Assembly (NCBI RefSeq): GCF_001507435.1
Contig: NZ_LMWH01000116.1
Coordinates: 124,001 to 188,000 of the forward strand
Origin: Streptomyces sp. NRRL F-5122
Lineage (GTDB): Bacteria; Actinomycetota; Actinomycetes; Streptomycetales; Streptomycetaceae
Length of the DNA stretch: 64,000 bases
Direction: 5' to 3'
The translations under genes were made by a program, and so were the position numbers. The notes below the pieces were generated by a model, which saw nothing but the letters and a program-made list of their open reading frames with translations, was not told where the DNA came from and searched no databases. The stretch's first letter is position 1, and every line of letters begins with the position of its first letter. This document shows positions 1-8,273 of this stretch, piece by piece.

Positions 1-13
1 GGCGCCGGTGCCG

Positions 14-454
14 CTATGCGCGCGGGGTGCTCTTCACGGCCACTCCCGCGCACATCACGCCCAGTGCCACGGCGAGTGCGCCGATGACGATGCTGTTGAC
101 CACGACCCCCGTGTCGGGGGCGACGCCGACGATCCACGGCGAAATGATCATCCATGCGCCCATGGCGCACATGGCCCAGCTCAGGCCGTACATCCTCTCC
201 GGCATGATGGTGAATCCGAGGGCCAGCAGCCCGAGCGCGATCCCCATGATGAGGTTGTGTGTCGCGACGGCGGGCTGGCTCGTCGTGTAGTGGAGTATCC
301 ACGGGGACGCTGCGCAGTACAGACCGAGCAGGAACACTGGTCCGTCCACGAGCGCCACGTCACGGGTTCCGAGCATGCGGGTGTAGCGGTCCCGCATCTC
401 ATGGACATCGGGGTGGGTGGTGATGTCGCCTCTGGTGTGTGAGACGTGAGCCAT
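14..454 (-). CDS. SPW repeat membrane protein
   Basis: A 146-aa integral membrane protein of the SPW-repeat family, common in actinobacteria and of unknown biochemical role. Two copies of the eponymous Ser-Pro-Trp motif are visible at residues 50-52 and 105-107. Each sits at the edge of a hydrophobic segment, and about four membrane spans fit the hydrophobic stretches between residues 35 and 140. The N-terminal 30 residues are charged and should be cytoplasmic. The ATG at 454 follows a clear GAAGGAGACC ribosome site. Reading further upstream would run antisense through the next gene, so that extension is rejected. Family call is solid; function unknown. Confidence 0.85.
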   Translation of the reverse strand: MAHVSHTRGDITTHPDVHEMRDRYTRMLGTRDVALVDGPVFLLGLYCAASPWILHYTTSQPAVATHNLIMGIALGLLALGFTIMPERMYGLSWAMCAMGAWMIISPWIVGVAPDTGVVVNSIVIGALAVALGVMCAGVAVKSTPRA

Positions 455-528
455 GACCGGTCTCCTTCGACTCTGCAGGTCCGATCGCGTCCGACGCGGC
501 ATAAGTACCGCATAAGGCGATTTTGCTC
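455..528. promoter_or_regulatory. Upstream region of SPW gene with direct repeat
   Basis: A short, relatively AT-rich spacer. It holds an 11-bp-period direct repeat of GCATAAG (499-505 and 510-516), 45-55 nt upstream of the SPW gene. It could be a binding site or part of a promoter. No canonical -35/-10 pair is convincing. Confidence 0.3.
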
Positions 529-1440
529 TTATTTCTCTTTTATGTGTAGGGGGTGCGGGGCCGGTGACGGACCCGCTCCGGCCCGGGCCAACTCGGCCGT
601 GAACTGCGCGCCTGCCAGCAGGGCGAGATGGGACATCCACAGCCACACCAGGAAGACGACCACCCCCGCCAGGGATCCGTACAGCCTGCTGTAGGTGCCA
701 AGTCCCGCGGCGTACGCCGTGAAGCAGGCGGAGGCGGCGAGCCAGAGCGCCCCGGCGAGCACCCCGCCCGGCAGGGCGTGGCGCAGCGTACGGGCCTGGG
801 AAGGCCCGGTCCGGAACAGCACCAGCACCAGGAGCGCGACCAGCGCCACCAGGGCCGGCCAGCGCAGCAGGGTCCACGCGGCGGCCCCCGCCTCGCCGAG
901 CCCGGCCCACTCGCCCAGTGCGCGCGCCAGGGGACCGCCGAGGACGAGCAGCAGCGCACTGCAGAACAACAGGACCAGCAGGATCACGGCCGTGAGCAGG
1001 ATGCGGTGCGCCGTGCGCAGGGCGGGCCGCGTGTCGGCGACACGGTGCTGGTCGTGCAGCGCCCGCCGGAACACCGCCAGGTAGCTGGAGGCCGACCACA
1101 GCGCGCTCGCCCCGCCTCCGACGGCCACCGTGAGCGCGGCGGACCGCTCTCCGGCCAGCCGGCGCAGCGTGCTGTGCAGGGCCGAGCCGGACTCGGCCGG
1201 GGCCCACGCCGTCACACGGTCGATCAGAGCGTCCGTCAGATGCGGACTGATCGTGCCGATCAGGGAGACCGTCATCAGGAGCATGGGCAGCAGGGCGAGA
1301 ATGGCGTAGTACGTCAGGGCCGCCGCCCAGTCCGAGGCATCGTCGCGCCACATGGCCACCGGGGTGCGGCGCAACGCCGTCCACAGCACCGGGCCGGCCC
1401 GACGGGCCCGGGCGAGCGCACGGGTGACGCCGGGCGGCAC
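529..1440 (-). CDS. YihY/virulence factor BrkB family membrane protein
   Basis: A 303-aa protein of the YihY/BrkB family, whose older annotation as ribonuclease BN is known to be wrong. These are polytopic membrane proteins, sometimes proposed to be transporters. The hallmark N-terminal stretch (MWRDDASDWAAALTYYAILA-like, about residues 22-42) is present, followed by a hydrophobic span. Several further spans lie at about residues 145-165, 185-205, 225-245 and 260-280, and the Lys-rich C-terminus is typical. I took the GTG at 1440 because it puts about 20 residues before the conserved region. No strong ribosome site is visible, so the start is uncertain by about 10 codons. Confidence 0.8.
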   Translation of the reverse strand: MPPGVTRALARARRAGPVLWTALRRTPVAMWRDDASDWAAALTYYAILALLPMLLMTVSLIGTISPHLTDALIDRVTAWAPAESGSALHSTLRRLAGERSAALTVAVGGGASALWSASSYLAVFRRALHDQHRVADTRPALRTAHRILLTAVILLVLLFCSALLLVLGGPLARALGEWAGLGEAGAAAWTLLRWPALVALVALLVLVLFRTGPSQARTLRHALPGGVLAGALWLAASACFTAYAAGLGTYSRLYGSLAGVVVFLVWLWMSHLALLAGAQFTAELARAGAGPSPAPHPLHIKEK

Positions 1441-1775
1441 GCCGGGGCCGGTCAGTGTGCCGACACGCCGAAGCCATGGCCGTCTCCTGTGCGGTAGTGA
1501 GGCCTGTCCCTCCACGGCTGCCCTTCCGTTTGAGCCGCACGGGTGCGCGGCCGCGCGTGCCGCCGCCCTCGGTGACCGCGGTACCGGGCGGCGAACCCGT
1601 CCCTCTCCGCCTTCCCTCAGTCGCCGCCGAAAGGCCACCTGATCACCCGGTCGCCGCACGGTCGCGGCGTGGTGACCCCGTGCCACCGTCCCGGGCCGTT
1701 GCGTGAGCGCCCGCGGACATGCATCGGTTCCGCAGCGAATGACCCGTACGGGGTGCGTGAACGGCGCGCCCCCGT
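1441..1775. other. Gene-free stretch between BrkB and sigma genes
   Basis: A 335-bp stretch without a credible gene. Open frames here have no start signal or recognisable domain. A segment at about 1719-1735 (tgcatcggttccgcagcg) resembles the region just upstream of the litR-like gene at 2513-2530 (tgcatcgattctgcgtcg). The two may be related regulatory sites. Confidence 0.4.
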
Positions 1776-2360
1776 TCAGGGGGCGGTCTCCTGTTGGAGA
1801 CAGCTGCGCAGCCGGCGCAGTCCCCTGCGGGCGTGGCTCTTGACCGTGCCCAGGGGCCAGCCGGTGCGCGCGGCGATCTGGGCCTGGGTCAGGTCCTCGT
1901 AGTACGCCAGGCACAGCACCTGCCGTTGCGCGGCGGGGAGCCGGGCGAGTTCGCGGCGGACCACCACCCGGTCGAGAAGGGTCTCGGGCTGCGCTCCCGG
2001 GGAGTCGGGCGGGCCGAGGCGCGAGGCGGCCGACGAGACCAGCTCGCCGCGGCGTGTCCGGGCGGACAGGGCGTCGGCGATCTTGCGCCGGGCGATGCCC
2101 GTGATCCATCCGGGGAGCGCACCGCGATCGGGCCGATAGCCGCGCCGGCCGCGCCACACACCGAGGAAGACCTGCTGGGTGACGTCCTCGGCCTCCCTCG
2201 CGTCGCCCAGACAACGCCACGCCAGCGCGTGGACCATCGGCGACCAGCGTCGATAGGCCTCGGTCAGACAGGCCTCGTCGCCCTCCCCCAGCCCCCGGGC
2301 CAGCTCGTCGTCGGCGAGCGGCGGGGGAAGGCCGGGGCCGGGGTGTCGCAGTACGGGCAT
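1776..2360 (-). CDS. litS: ECF sigma factor, LitS-like
   Basis: A 194-aa ECF RNA polymerase sigma factor. Sigma region 2 spans about residues 28-95 (a LAWRCLGDAREAEDVTQQVFLGVWRG-type block). Region 4 with its helix-turn-helix spans about residues 133-188 (LPAAQRQVLCLAYYEDLTQAQIA, then GTVKSHARRGLRRLR). The gene is divergent from a MerR/B12-type light regulator and close to a photolyase. In S. coelicolor, LitS is the ECF factor paired with LitR in light-induced carotenoid expression; the symbol rests on that arrangement, not on an alignment. No anti-sigma factor is adjacent, which fits control at the level of transcription by LitR. ATG start at 2360. Confidence 0.75.
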   Translation of the reverse strand: MPVLRHPGPGLPPPLADDELARGLGEGDEACLTEAYRRWSPMVHALAWRCLGDAREAEDVTQQVFLGVWRGRRGYRPDRGALPGWITGIARRKIADALSARTRRGELVSSAASRLGPPDSPGAQPETLLDRVVVRRELARLPAAQRQVLCLAYYEDLTQAQIAARTGWPLGTVKSHARRGLRRLRSCLQQETAP

Positions 2361-2542
2361 GACGGCGGCTCCTCACATGGGGCGGCATCCGCCCTGCTCC
2401 CCGACGGGGCGGCCGGACCGCGGCGGACGGTCCGGTGGGCCGGTCACCGGGGCGTGCCGACACGCCCCGGTGTGCTGTTCATCGTCCGCGGTCGCCGTCG
2501 ACGGTCACAACGTGCATCGATTCTGCGTCGTATAGTCGGCGC
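2361..2542. promoter_or_regulatory. Divergent litS/litR control region
   Basis: A 182-bp divergent spacer. TATAGT at 2531-2536 lies only 6 nt before the litR-like ATG at 2543, so if it is the -10 element the transcript would be nearly leaderless. The matching -35 is weak. The segment at 2513-2530 has a close relative at about 1719-1735. A LitR operator probably lies here but I cannot define it by eye. Confidence 0.45.
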
Positions 2543-3568
2543 ATGGACGAGTCCTCCGGTGTCCGGAGCGGCGACGAGGGACCCGGGCTTCCGGAGTCGG
2601 CAAAGGCGGCGCTGACGACGGGCGCGGTCGCCCGTCACCTCGGAGTGTCGCCTACGACGCTGCGCTCGTGGGACCGCAGATACGGGCTCGGGCCCGCGGT
2701 GCGGCCCGACGGGCGTCATCGGCGCTGGACGCCGCGCGATGTGGCGATGCTGGAGACCATGTGCCGGCTCACCTCCGCAGGCGTTCCGCCCGCCGAGGCG
2801 GCCCGGACCGTGCTGCAACCGATGGGCGGCCCCTCTGTGCCCGGTGCATCGCCGCGGACCGGGAGTGTGCCGCGCACTCCCGCGCCCGAGCGTGAGCCCG
2901 TGTCCGGCGACCTGCACCAGGAGTGCCGGGGTCTGTCCCGTGCCGCCGTGCGGCTGGATGCCGCGGCCGTGGACGAGCGGCTGACCTGCGCCGTCGATCG
3001 CTACGGCCTCGCCGTCGCCTGGCAGGAGGTCATGGTGCCGGCCCTGCACACCGTCGGACGGAGATGGGCGTCGTCGGGCGACCGCTACGTCGAGGTCGAG
3101 CATCTGCTGTCCTGGCATGTCTCCACCACGCTCAGGCGCTGTACGCCCACGCCCGTGGCGCACGACGGCGCCGGGCCGGTCGTCCTCGCCTGTGTGCCGG
3201 GTGAGGAGCACACGCTGCCGCTGGAGGCACTCAATGCCGCGCTGGGCGAACGGGGCGTGCCCGTACGGATGTTCGGCGCGGCGGTGCCGGCGGAGGCCCT
3301 CACCGTGGCGGTGCGGCGACTGGGGCCCGCGGCCGTGGTGCTGTGGGCCCAGGCGCGCTCCACGGCGAGCCTGCCGCTGGCCCGGCACGTGGCCGCCGCG
3401 GAGTGGGGAGTGAAGGGCGCACGCCGACGGCCGACGGTCGTGCTGGGCGGTCCCGGATGGGCGGGACGCGCGACGCCGGGCATGTTCCGGCCGCCCGGGC
3501 TGCGCGAAGCCCTGGCCGCGCTCACCGCCGGATACAGGGATCTCGCCCCGGCATCGCCCGGGCGGTGA
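2543..3568 (+). CDS. litR: MerR-type regulator with B12-binding domain, LitR/CarH-like
   Basis: A 341-aa photoreceptor-type repressor. The MerR winged helix occupies about residues 24-80 (TTGAVARHLGVSPTTLRSWDRRYGL). A helical B12-cap domain follows with the Trp...Glu-His signature (W175, E186, H187), then a Rossmann-like cobalamin domain with a GEEH loop placing H223 as the likely lower axial ligand. CarH/LitR proteins bind adenosylcobalamin in the dark as DNA-bound tetramers, and light breaks the Co-C bond and releases DNA. The Trp-to-Glu spacing here is 10 residues, against the usual 9 as I recall it. It neighbours the ECF gene and converges on the photolyase. ATG 2543 is preferred because the upstream extension has no domain. 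Confidence 0.85.
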   Translation: MDESSGVRSGDEGPGLPESAKAALTTGAVARHLGVSPTTLRSWDRRYGLGPAVRPDGRHRRWTPRDVAMLETMCRLTSAGVPPAEAARTVLQPMGGPSVPGASPRTGSVPRTPAPEREPVSGDLHQECRGLSRAAVRLDAAAVDERLTCAVDRYGLAVAWQEVMVPALHTVGRRWASSGDRYVEVEHLLSWHVSTTLRRCTPTPVAHDGAGPVVLACVPGEEHTLPLEALNAALGERGVPVRMFGAAVPAEALTVAVRRLGPAAVVLWAQARSTASLPLARHVAAAEWGVKGARRRPTVVLGGPGWAGRATPGMFRPPGLREALAALTAGYRDLAPASPGR

Positions 3569-3594
3569 CTGCGAGCGGTCCGGGCACGACCCGC

Positions 3595-4971
3595 TCATTC
3601 GCCGCCCCGGGCCCGTCTGAACCGGGCCAGACCTTCCGAGAGGTCGACGACCGGGTCCGGATAGCTCGCGCAGGCGGCACGCTCCGGGGCGGACAGTTTC
3701 CACGGCTCGTGCACCGCCGGCCCCTCGATCCCGGCGAGTTCGGGCACCCAGCGACGTACGTACGCGCCGTCCGGGTCGTGACGCCTGGCCTGGGCGACGG
3801 GATTGAGAACGCGGTTGGGCCGCGTGTCCGTGCCGGTACCGGCCACCCACTGCCAGTTCAGCTGGTTGTTGGCGAGGTCGCCGTCCACCAGCAGCTCGAG
3901 GAAGTGGCGGGCGCCCACGCGCCAGTCGATGTACAGGGTCTTGGTGAGGAAGCTCGCGGTCAGCAGCCGGCCGCGGTTGTGCATCCAGCCCTCGTACATC
4001 AGCTGCCGCATCGCCGCGTCGACGACCGGGTAGCCGGTCCGACCCTCCCGCCATGCCTCGATGTCCTTCCGTGCGGCTCGCCCGGACCGCCAGCGGTCCT
4101 GCTTCGTGCGGTAGTCGCTGTCCGCCGCATCGGGCCGCGCCGCCAGGACCTGACGGTGGAAGTCGCGCCAGGCGAGCTGCCGCACGAAGGCGTCCGCGCC
4201 GGCGCCGCCCTTGCGCCGGGCCCGATGGACGAGTTCGACGGGCGAGAGCGTGCCGAAGTGCAGATGCGGCGAGAGGCGCGAGGTGGCGTCGCCCGCCAGA
4301 TCGTCGTGGCGGTCCTCGTAGGCGGCGACACCGTCGCGCAGCCAGGCAGTGAGCCGCCTCCTGCCCGCCGCCTCACCGCCGGGGGCCAGCCCCGGCGAGA
4401 GACCCGGCAGCCCGCGGCGTGAGGGGAGCTCCTCGGACCCGATCGGGTCCGGCACCCGTACGGTGCGCGGCGCGCCCAGGGCGTCGCGCAGCGGCTGCCG
4501 CGACCACTGCAGGAAGTAGGGGGTGAAGACGGCGTAGTGGTCCGAGGACGCCGGTGTCAGCCCGCCCGGCGGCACGGCGGTGGTCACGGTGTCGTGCACA
4601 TGCAGCCGGCGCCCCTCACCCTCGAGGGCCCGCCGCAGCCGCCCCTCGCGCAGTCGGGCGTAGGCACTGACGTCGGCCGCCATGTGCACCTCGTCGGCGT
4701 CCGCCTCGCACACCACCCGGCACACCTCCTCGACGACGTCTCCCGAGCGGACGACAAGACGGCCGCCACGCTCCCGCAGACCCGTGTCGAGATCCCGGAG
4801 GCAGTCGGCGAGGAACGCCAGCCGGTTCGGGGCGGCGAAACCGGCGGCGGCCACGGCCCGGTCGACCACGAACAGCGGTACCACCTCACCGGAGCCGTCG
4901 AGGGCGGCCCGCAGGGGCGGCTGGTCGTGCAGCCGCAGATCGGAGGTGAATAGGACGACCGAGACGTTCAT
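3595..4971 (-). CDS. phr: Deoxyribodipyrimidine photolyase (class I)
   Basis: A 458-aa flavoprotein that uses blue or near-UV light to split cyclobutane pyrimidine dimers. The N-terminal alpha/beta antenna domain (1-130, beginning VVLFTSDLRLHDQPPL) and the C-terminal FAD domain are complete. Conserved blocks include SRLSPHLHFGTLSP, LAWRDFHRQ, RTGYPVVDAAMRQL, MHNRGRLLTASFL and the run DWRVGARHFLELLVDGD followed by NNQLNWQWVAGTGTD. ATG 4971 has a GGAG eight bases upstream. It lies 65 bp downstream of the SDR gene on the same strand and converges on the litR-like gene, so light-induced co-expression with that gene is a reasonable inference. A cryptochrome-like role is less likely given the full photolyase motif set. 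Confidence 0.93.
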   Translation of the reverse strand: MNVSVVLFTSDLRLHDQPPLRAALDGSGEVVPLFVVDRAVAAAGFAAPNRLAFLADCLRDLDTGLRERGGRLVVRSGDVVEEVCRVVCEADADEVHMAADVSAYARLREGRLRRALEGEGRRLHVHDTVTTAVPPGGLTPASSDHYAVFTPYFLQWSRQPLRDALGAPRTVRVPDPIGSEELPSRRGLPGLSPGLAPGGEAAGRRRLTAWLRDGVAAYEDRHDDLAGDATSRLSPHLHFGTLSPVELVHRARRKGGAGADAFVRQLAWRDFHRQVLAARPDAADSDYRTKQDRWRSGRAARKDIEAWREGRTGYPVVDAAMRQLMYEGWMHNRGRLLTASFLTKTLYIDWRVGARHFLELLVDGDLANNQLNWQWVAGTGTDTRPNRVLNPVAQARRHDPDGAYVRRWVPELAGIEGPAVHEPWKLSAPERAACASYPDPVVDLSEGLARFRRARGGE

Positions 4972-5036
4972 GACGCGAACTCCGGGGACGCGAGGGGCGG
5001 TTCGTGCTTCCGGGCGGGCGGCCCCGTGGACACGGG

Positions 5037-6566
5037 TCAGCGGGCGGGGGTGCGCTTGTCCGCCCGGACCAGCGGGGTGCGGGCGGCGGCGCGGGCGATG
5101 TTGCGGGCCATGCCGCCGAACACGACGGCGTGGAAGGGGGAGACGCTCCACCAGTAGGCCTGGCCGAGCAGACCGTGCGGATGGAACAGGGCGCGCTGGC
5201 GGTACCGGGTCCGGCCGTCGTCGTCCCGCTCGGCGTACATCTCCAGCCAGGCGAGGCCCGGAAGCCGCATCTCCGCCCGCAGCCGCAGCAGATGGCCCGG
5301 TTCGATCTCCTCGACCCGCCAGAAGTCCAGCGAGTCGCCCACCCGCAGCCGTTGTGCGTCACGGCGGCCTCGGCGCAGACCGACCCCGCCGACCAGCCGG
5401 TCGAGCCAGCCCCGTACCGCCCAGGCGAGTGGGAAGGAGTACCAGCCGTTGTCCCCGCCGATGCCCTCGATCACGCGCCACAGCGCCTCGCGCGAGGCGT
5501 CGACCGTCAGCTCGCGCCGGTCCGTGTAGAGGCTGCCGCCCGCCCAGTCGGGGTCCGTGGGCAGCGGATCGCTGGGGGCGCCGGGCAGCGAGGCGGACGA
5601 CCAGCGGGTCGTGACCTTGGCGTCGCGTACCCGTTGCAGGGCGAGCCGCACCGCCTCGTCGAATCCGATCGGGTGTCCCGTCGGGGCGGGGACGTACCGC
5701 GCGATGTCGTTCTCGTGGCAGACGACCTCGTGGCGCAGCGACTCGGTGAGTGGGCGGGCGATCGAGGTGGGCACGGGGGTGACCAGACCGACCCAGAGAC
5801 TGGACAGACGGGGGGTGAGCACCGGGACGGGGAGGACGACCCGGTGGGGAAGGCCCGCGACCTCCGCGTAGCCGATCATCATGTCCCGGTACGTCAGCAC
5901 GTCGGGTCCGCCGATGTCGAAGGCACGGTTGACGTCGTCCGGCATCCGTGCGCTGCCGACGAGCAGACGCAGGACGTCCCGTACGGCGATGGGCTGGATC
6001 CGGGTGCGCACCCACCTCGGGGTGACCATCACGGGCAGCCGCTCCGTCAGGTAGCGCAGCATCTCGAACGAGGCCGAACCGGAGCCGATGATGACGGCGG
6101 CCCGCAGCACGGTGGTGGGGACACCTGAGTTCAGCAGGATGCGACCGACCTCGGACCGGGAGCGCAGATGGGGGGACAGCTCGCGTTCGGGCACCCCCAC
6201 GGGGGTGAGAGCGCCGAGATAGACGATGCGCCGCACACCCGCGTCCCGGGCCTGCTCCCCGAAGATCCGGGCCGCCCTGCGGTCGGTCTCCTCGAAGTCG
6301 GCGCCCGAACCGAGGGCGTGCACCAGGTAGTAGGCCACGTCGATGTCGCGCATGGCCTCGGCGACCGAGTCGGCCCGGGTGACGTCGGCGGCGGCCACGT
6401 CGACGTCACCCGCCCAGGGCTGGTCGCGCAGCCTGTCCGGAGAGCGCGCGAGGCAGCGCACCCGATGGCCCGCGGCGAGCAGTTCCGGTACGAGCCTGCC
6501 GCCGATGTATCCCGTGGCACCGGTCACCAGGCAGTGCAGACCCGGGCCCGTCCCGTCGTCGTTCAT
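5037..6566 (-). CDS. SDR family oxidoreductase with DUF2867 domain
   Basis: A 509-aa two-domain protein. Residues 10-300 form an atypical NAD(P)-binding Rossmann fold with the nucleotide motif TGATGYIGG and a nucleotide-sugar-epimerase or NmrA-like layout. The C-terminal half (about 320-500) matches the DUF2867 family often fused to such domains (AQRLRVGDSLDFWRVEEIEPG, MYAERDDDGRTRYRQRALF). Substrate unknown. The ATG at 6566 follows the run gaggaccgagagccg. It is upstream of and co-directional with the photolyase; the two are probably one transcript. In actinobacteria this type of protein recurs beside photolyase genes (recall, not checked). Confidence 0.82.
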   Translation of the reverse strand: MNDDGTGPGLHCLVTGATGYIGGRLVPELLAAGHRVRCLARSPDRLRDQPWAGDVDVAAADVTRADSVAEAMRDIDVAYYLVHALGSGADFEETDRRAARIFGEQARDAGVRRIVYLGALTPVGVPERELSPHLRSRSEVGRILLNSGVPTTVLRAAVIIGSGSASFEMLRYLTERLPVMVTPRWVRTRIQPIAVRDVLRLLVGSARMPDDVNRAFDIGGPDVLTYRDMMIGYAEVAGLPHRVVLPVPVLTPRLSSLWVGLVTPVPTSIARPLTESLRHEVVCHENDIARYVPAPTGHPIGFDEAVRLALQRVRDAKVTTRWSSASLPGAPSDPLPTDPDWAGGSLYTDRRELTVDASREALWRVIEGIGGDNGWYSFPLAWAVRGWLDRLVGGVGLRRGRRDAQRLRVGDSLDFWRVEEIEPGHLLRLRAEMRLPGLAWLEMYAERDDDGRTRYRQRALFHPHGLLGQAYWWSVSPFHAVVFGGMARNIARAAARTPLVRADKRTPAR

Positions 6567-6699
6567 CGGCTCTCGGTCCTCCGTGTCGGTTGTCCTGCAA
6601 CGATCACTTCCCCTCGGGGGGCCGATCCGGATGCGGCAGCGGGCCGATCCACCCGGGTGCGACATGATCGCGTCGACCGGGGGCAGGCGGAAGGACACG

Positions 6700-6717
6700 G
6701 ACTCGACGTTTCGAGTC
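6700..6717. promoter_or_regulatory. Perfect 7-bp inverted repeat, putative operator
   Basis: GACTCGA-CGTT-TCGAGTC is a perfect dyad in the divergent spacer between the SDR gene (start 6566) and the small ORF (start 6747). It lies 30 bp before the latter. Its position fits an operator for either direction. Confidence 0.5.
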
Positions 6718-6746
6718 GACGATCGAGGTGGGAGGTGTCTGCCGCT

Positions 6747-6914
6747 ATGGGGGCGAAGGTACTGGAGCGCTTTCCCGCGGGAGCCCCGCGCGGATCATGG
6801 CCGGCGGAGGAGTACGCGGCGCGACGACGTGCCGAAGGAGAGCCGGCGAAGGTCATCATGGACATCATGTCGGACGTCTACCTCGTGGTCGTCCCGGGAC
6901 GCGACGAGGACTGA
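6747..6914 (+). CDS. Small hypothetical protein (55 aa)
   Basis: A 55-aa protein beginning MGAKVLERFPAG and ending VVVPGRDED. It starts at an ATG with a strong GGGAGG ribosome site 10 nt upstream, and a hairpin terminator follows the stop. The middle is charged (WPAEEYAARRRAEGEPAKV) and the C-terminus is hydrophobic beta-like (SDVYLVVVP). I do not recognise a domain or membrane segment. Position next to the light module and behind an 18-bp palindrome suggests regulated expression, but function is unknown. A longer open frame through this region is antisense to the SDR gene and is not credible. Confidence 0.6.
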   Translation: MGAKVLERFPAGAPRGSWPAEEYAARRRAEGEPAKVIMDIMSDVYLVVVPGRDED

Positions 6915-6939
6915 GCGGAGGGCCCCGGGCGGGCCGTGG

Positions 6940-6962
6940 CACCGTCGCGTCCGACGACGGTG
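6940..6962 (+). terminator. Hairpin terminator after small ORF
   Basis: CACCGTCG and CGACGGTG form an 8-bp perfect stem with a 7-nt loop, 25 nt after the stop of the 55-aa gene. Confidence 0.5.
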
Positions 6963-7091
6963 AGCGGTGCCCCGTTCGGGCCCGCACGCCGCGTGGCGCA
7001 GGCCGTAGGGCCGCCGTATCGGCCGACCGGGTCGTCCACACGGTACGGCCCCCGGAGTGCACCGCGAATGCGGGACATTGCGGACTCCCCG

Positions 7092-8174
7092 TCACGCCGA
7101 GGTGGCGGCCCTCCCGGTGGACGGGCCGTGTGCCGGGGCCACGGACGCCGCCAGGCTGTTCAGATGCGCCCGGCGCGACTCCTCGGTCTGGCCCTGCACC
7201 AGAAGGAACATCGCCTCCCGCGCCAGCCGCTGGGCCTTGCCGGTGAGCAGCATCGCCCGGCCTCCGCCGGCGACCACCGCCGCGGTCGTGGCCGCGCGCA
7301 TCACCTCGTACGCCTGTGTCCTGAGGGTCGGCCGATCCGTCGGCTCCTCCTGCGGAACCGGAGCGTCGGCCAGCGCATAGGCGGCCCGGCGCACCTCGGC
7401 GAGCCGGGCCCGCAGGGGCCCGGCGATGTCCTCGTCCAGCAGGCCGAGCGCCGCTTCCGCGACGCCGAACACCGCCGGTGAGGCGTGCAGGGTCTTGCGA
7501 CGGTCGGTCGCCGCCCACCGGCCACGGGGCGCCCGGAGGGCCACCGCCTCATCGGGGACCCACAGCCCGTCGAGTTCCAGCGACACCGTGCGCGCGGCCG
7601 TGAGCGCGGCGAGCCGCAGTGGTTGCGACGCGCGCAGTCCCGGTTGCTCGCGGGCCTCGACGAACGCGAAGACCACCTCTCCGGCATCGCAGACCCCCGC
7701 GAGCAACATGACGTCGTTCAGACCCCAGCCCGTGTACCAGGGCACCGTGCCCGCGAACCGGTGGCCGCCCCGCTCCCGGGTCACCCGTACCGGGGTTCGC
7801 GGATACGACCGCAGGTGCGCGTACGCCACTCCGGAGAGCAGTTCGCCTCGGGCCAGCGGGCCCAGCAGGCGCTCCCGCACCGGCAGATCGCCGTTCACCA
7901 GCGTCTGCACGGGCGTGTGGTGCTGCGTCTGGACGAACCACGTCGAGCAGCAGGCTCCCGCCAGGATCTCCGCGACCTCCCGCGCCACCGCGGCGGGCGC
8001 GGCCGAACCGCCGTACTCGACGGGCGCGTTCAGCCCGAGCAGCCCCGACCGCCTGATCGCCTCGAGATGGCTTGCGGGCACCCACCCCTGATCGACACGC
8101 TCGGCCTCGGGTGCGAGCAGGTCCTGCGCGAGCCGGCGGGCGCGGGCAACGAGAGGATGTGCCGGGGTGCTCAT
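7092..8174 (-). CDS. Acyl-CoA dehydrogenase-like flavoprotein
   Basis: A 360-aa protein with the acyl-CoA dehydrogenase fold. The N-terminal helical domain (about 1-105) contains IRRSGLLGLNAPVEYGG. The beta domain (about 110-215) has GHRFAGTVPWYTGW and the C-terminal helical bundle holds HASPAVFGVAEAALGLL. It is shorter than typical beta-oxidation enzymes (about 380-400 aa), and I cannot place the usual catalytic Glu. It may belong to the DszC/flavin-dependent monooxygenase or other divergent branch. ATG at 8174 follows a GGGAGAA site. It is divergent from the DGPF/ECF42 pair. Confidence 0.7.
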   Translation of the reverse strand: MSTPAHPLVARARRLAQDLLAPEAERVDQGWVPASHLEAIRRSGLLGLNAPVEYGGSAAPAAVAREVAEILAGACCSTWFVQTQHHTPVQTLVNGDLPVRERLLGPLARGELLSGVAYAHLRSYPRTPVRVTRERGGHRFAGTVPWYTGWGLNDVMLLAGVCDAGEVVFAFVEAREQPGLRASQPLRLAALTAARTVSLELDGLWVPDEAVALRAPRGRWAATDRRKTLHASPAVFGVAEAALGLLDEDIAGPLRARLAEVRRAAYALADAPVPQEEPTDRPTLRTQAYEVMRAATTAAVVAGGGRAMLLTGKAQRLAREAMFLLVQGQTEESRRAHLNSLAASVAPAHGPSTGRAATSA

Positions 8175-8273
8175 GGGGAAGATTCTCCCGGTGTCGCCGG
8201 GTGAGGTGTCGATCCGGGGCCCCGCCGTTCGTGTAGGAGGTGAGAGCACCCCGACGGCACCGAGGAGGACGTC

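Noticed and set aside
529..2463. 644-codon minus-strand frame joining BrkB with upstream sequence
   Set aside because: Only the last 303 codons are BrkB-like. The upstream part overlaps the sigma gene in another frame.
6168..6914. 248-codon plus-strand ORF ending with the 55-aa protein
   Set aside because: The first 190 codons are antisense to the SDR gene. A strong ribosome site marks the ATG at 6747 as the true start.
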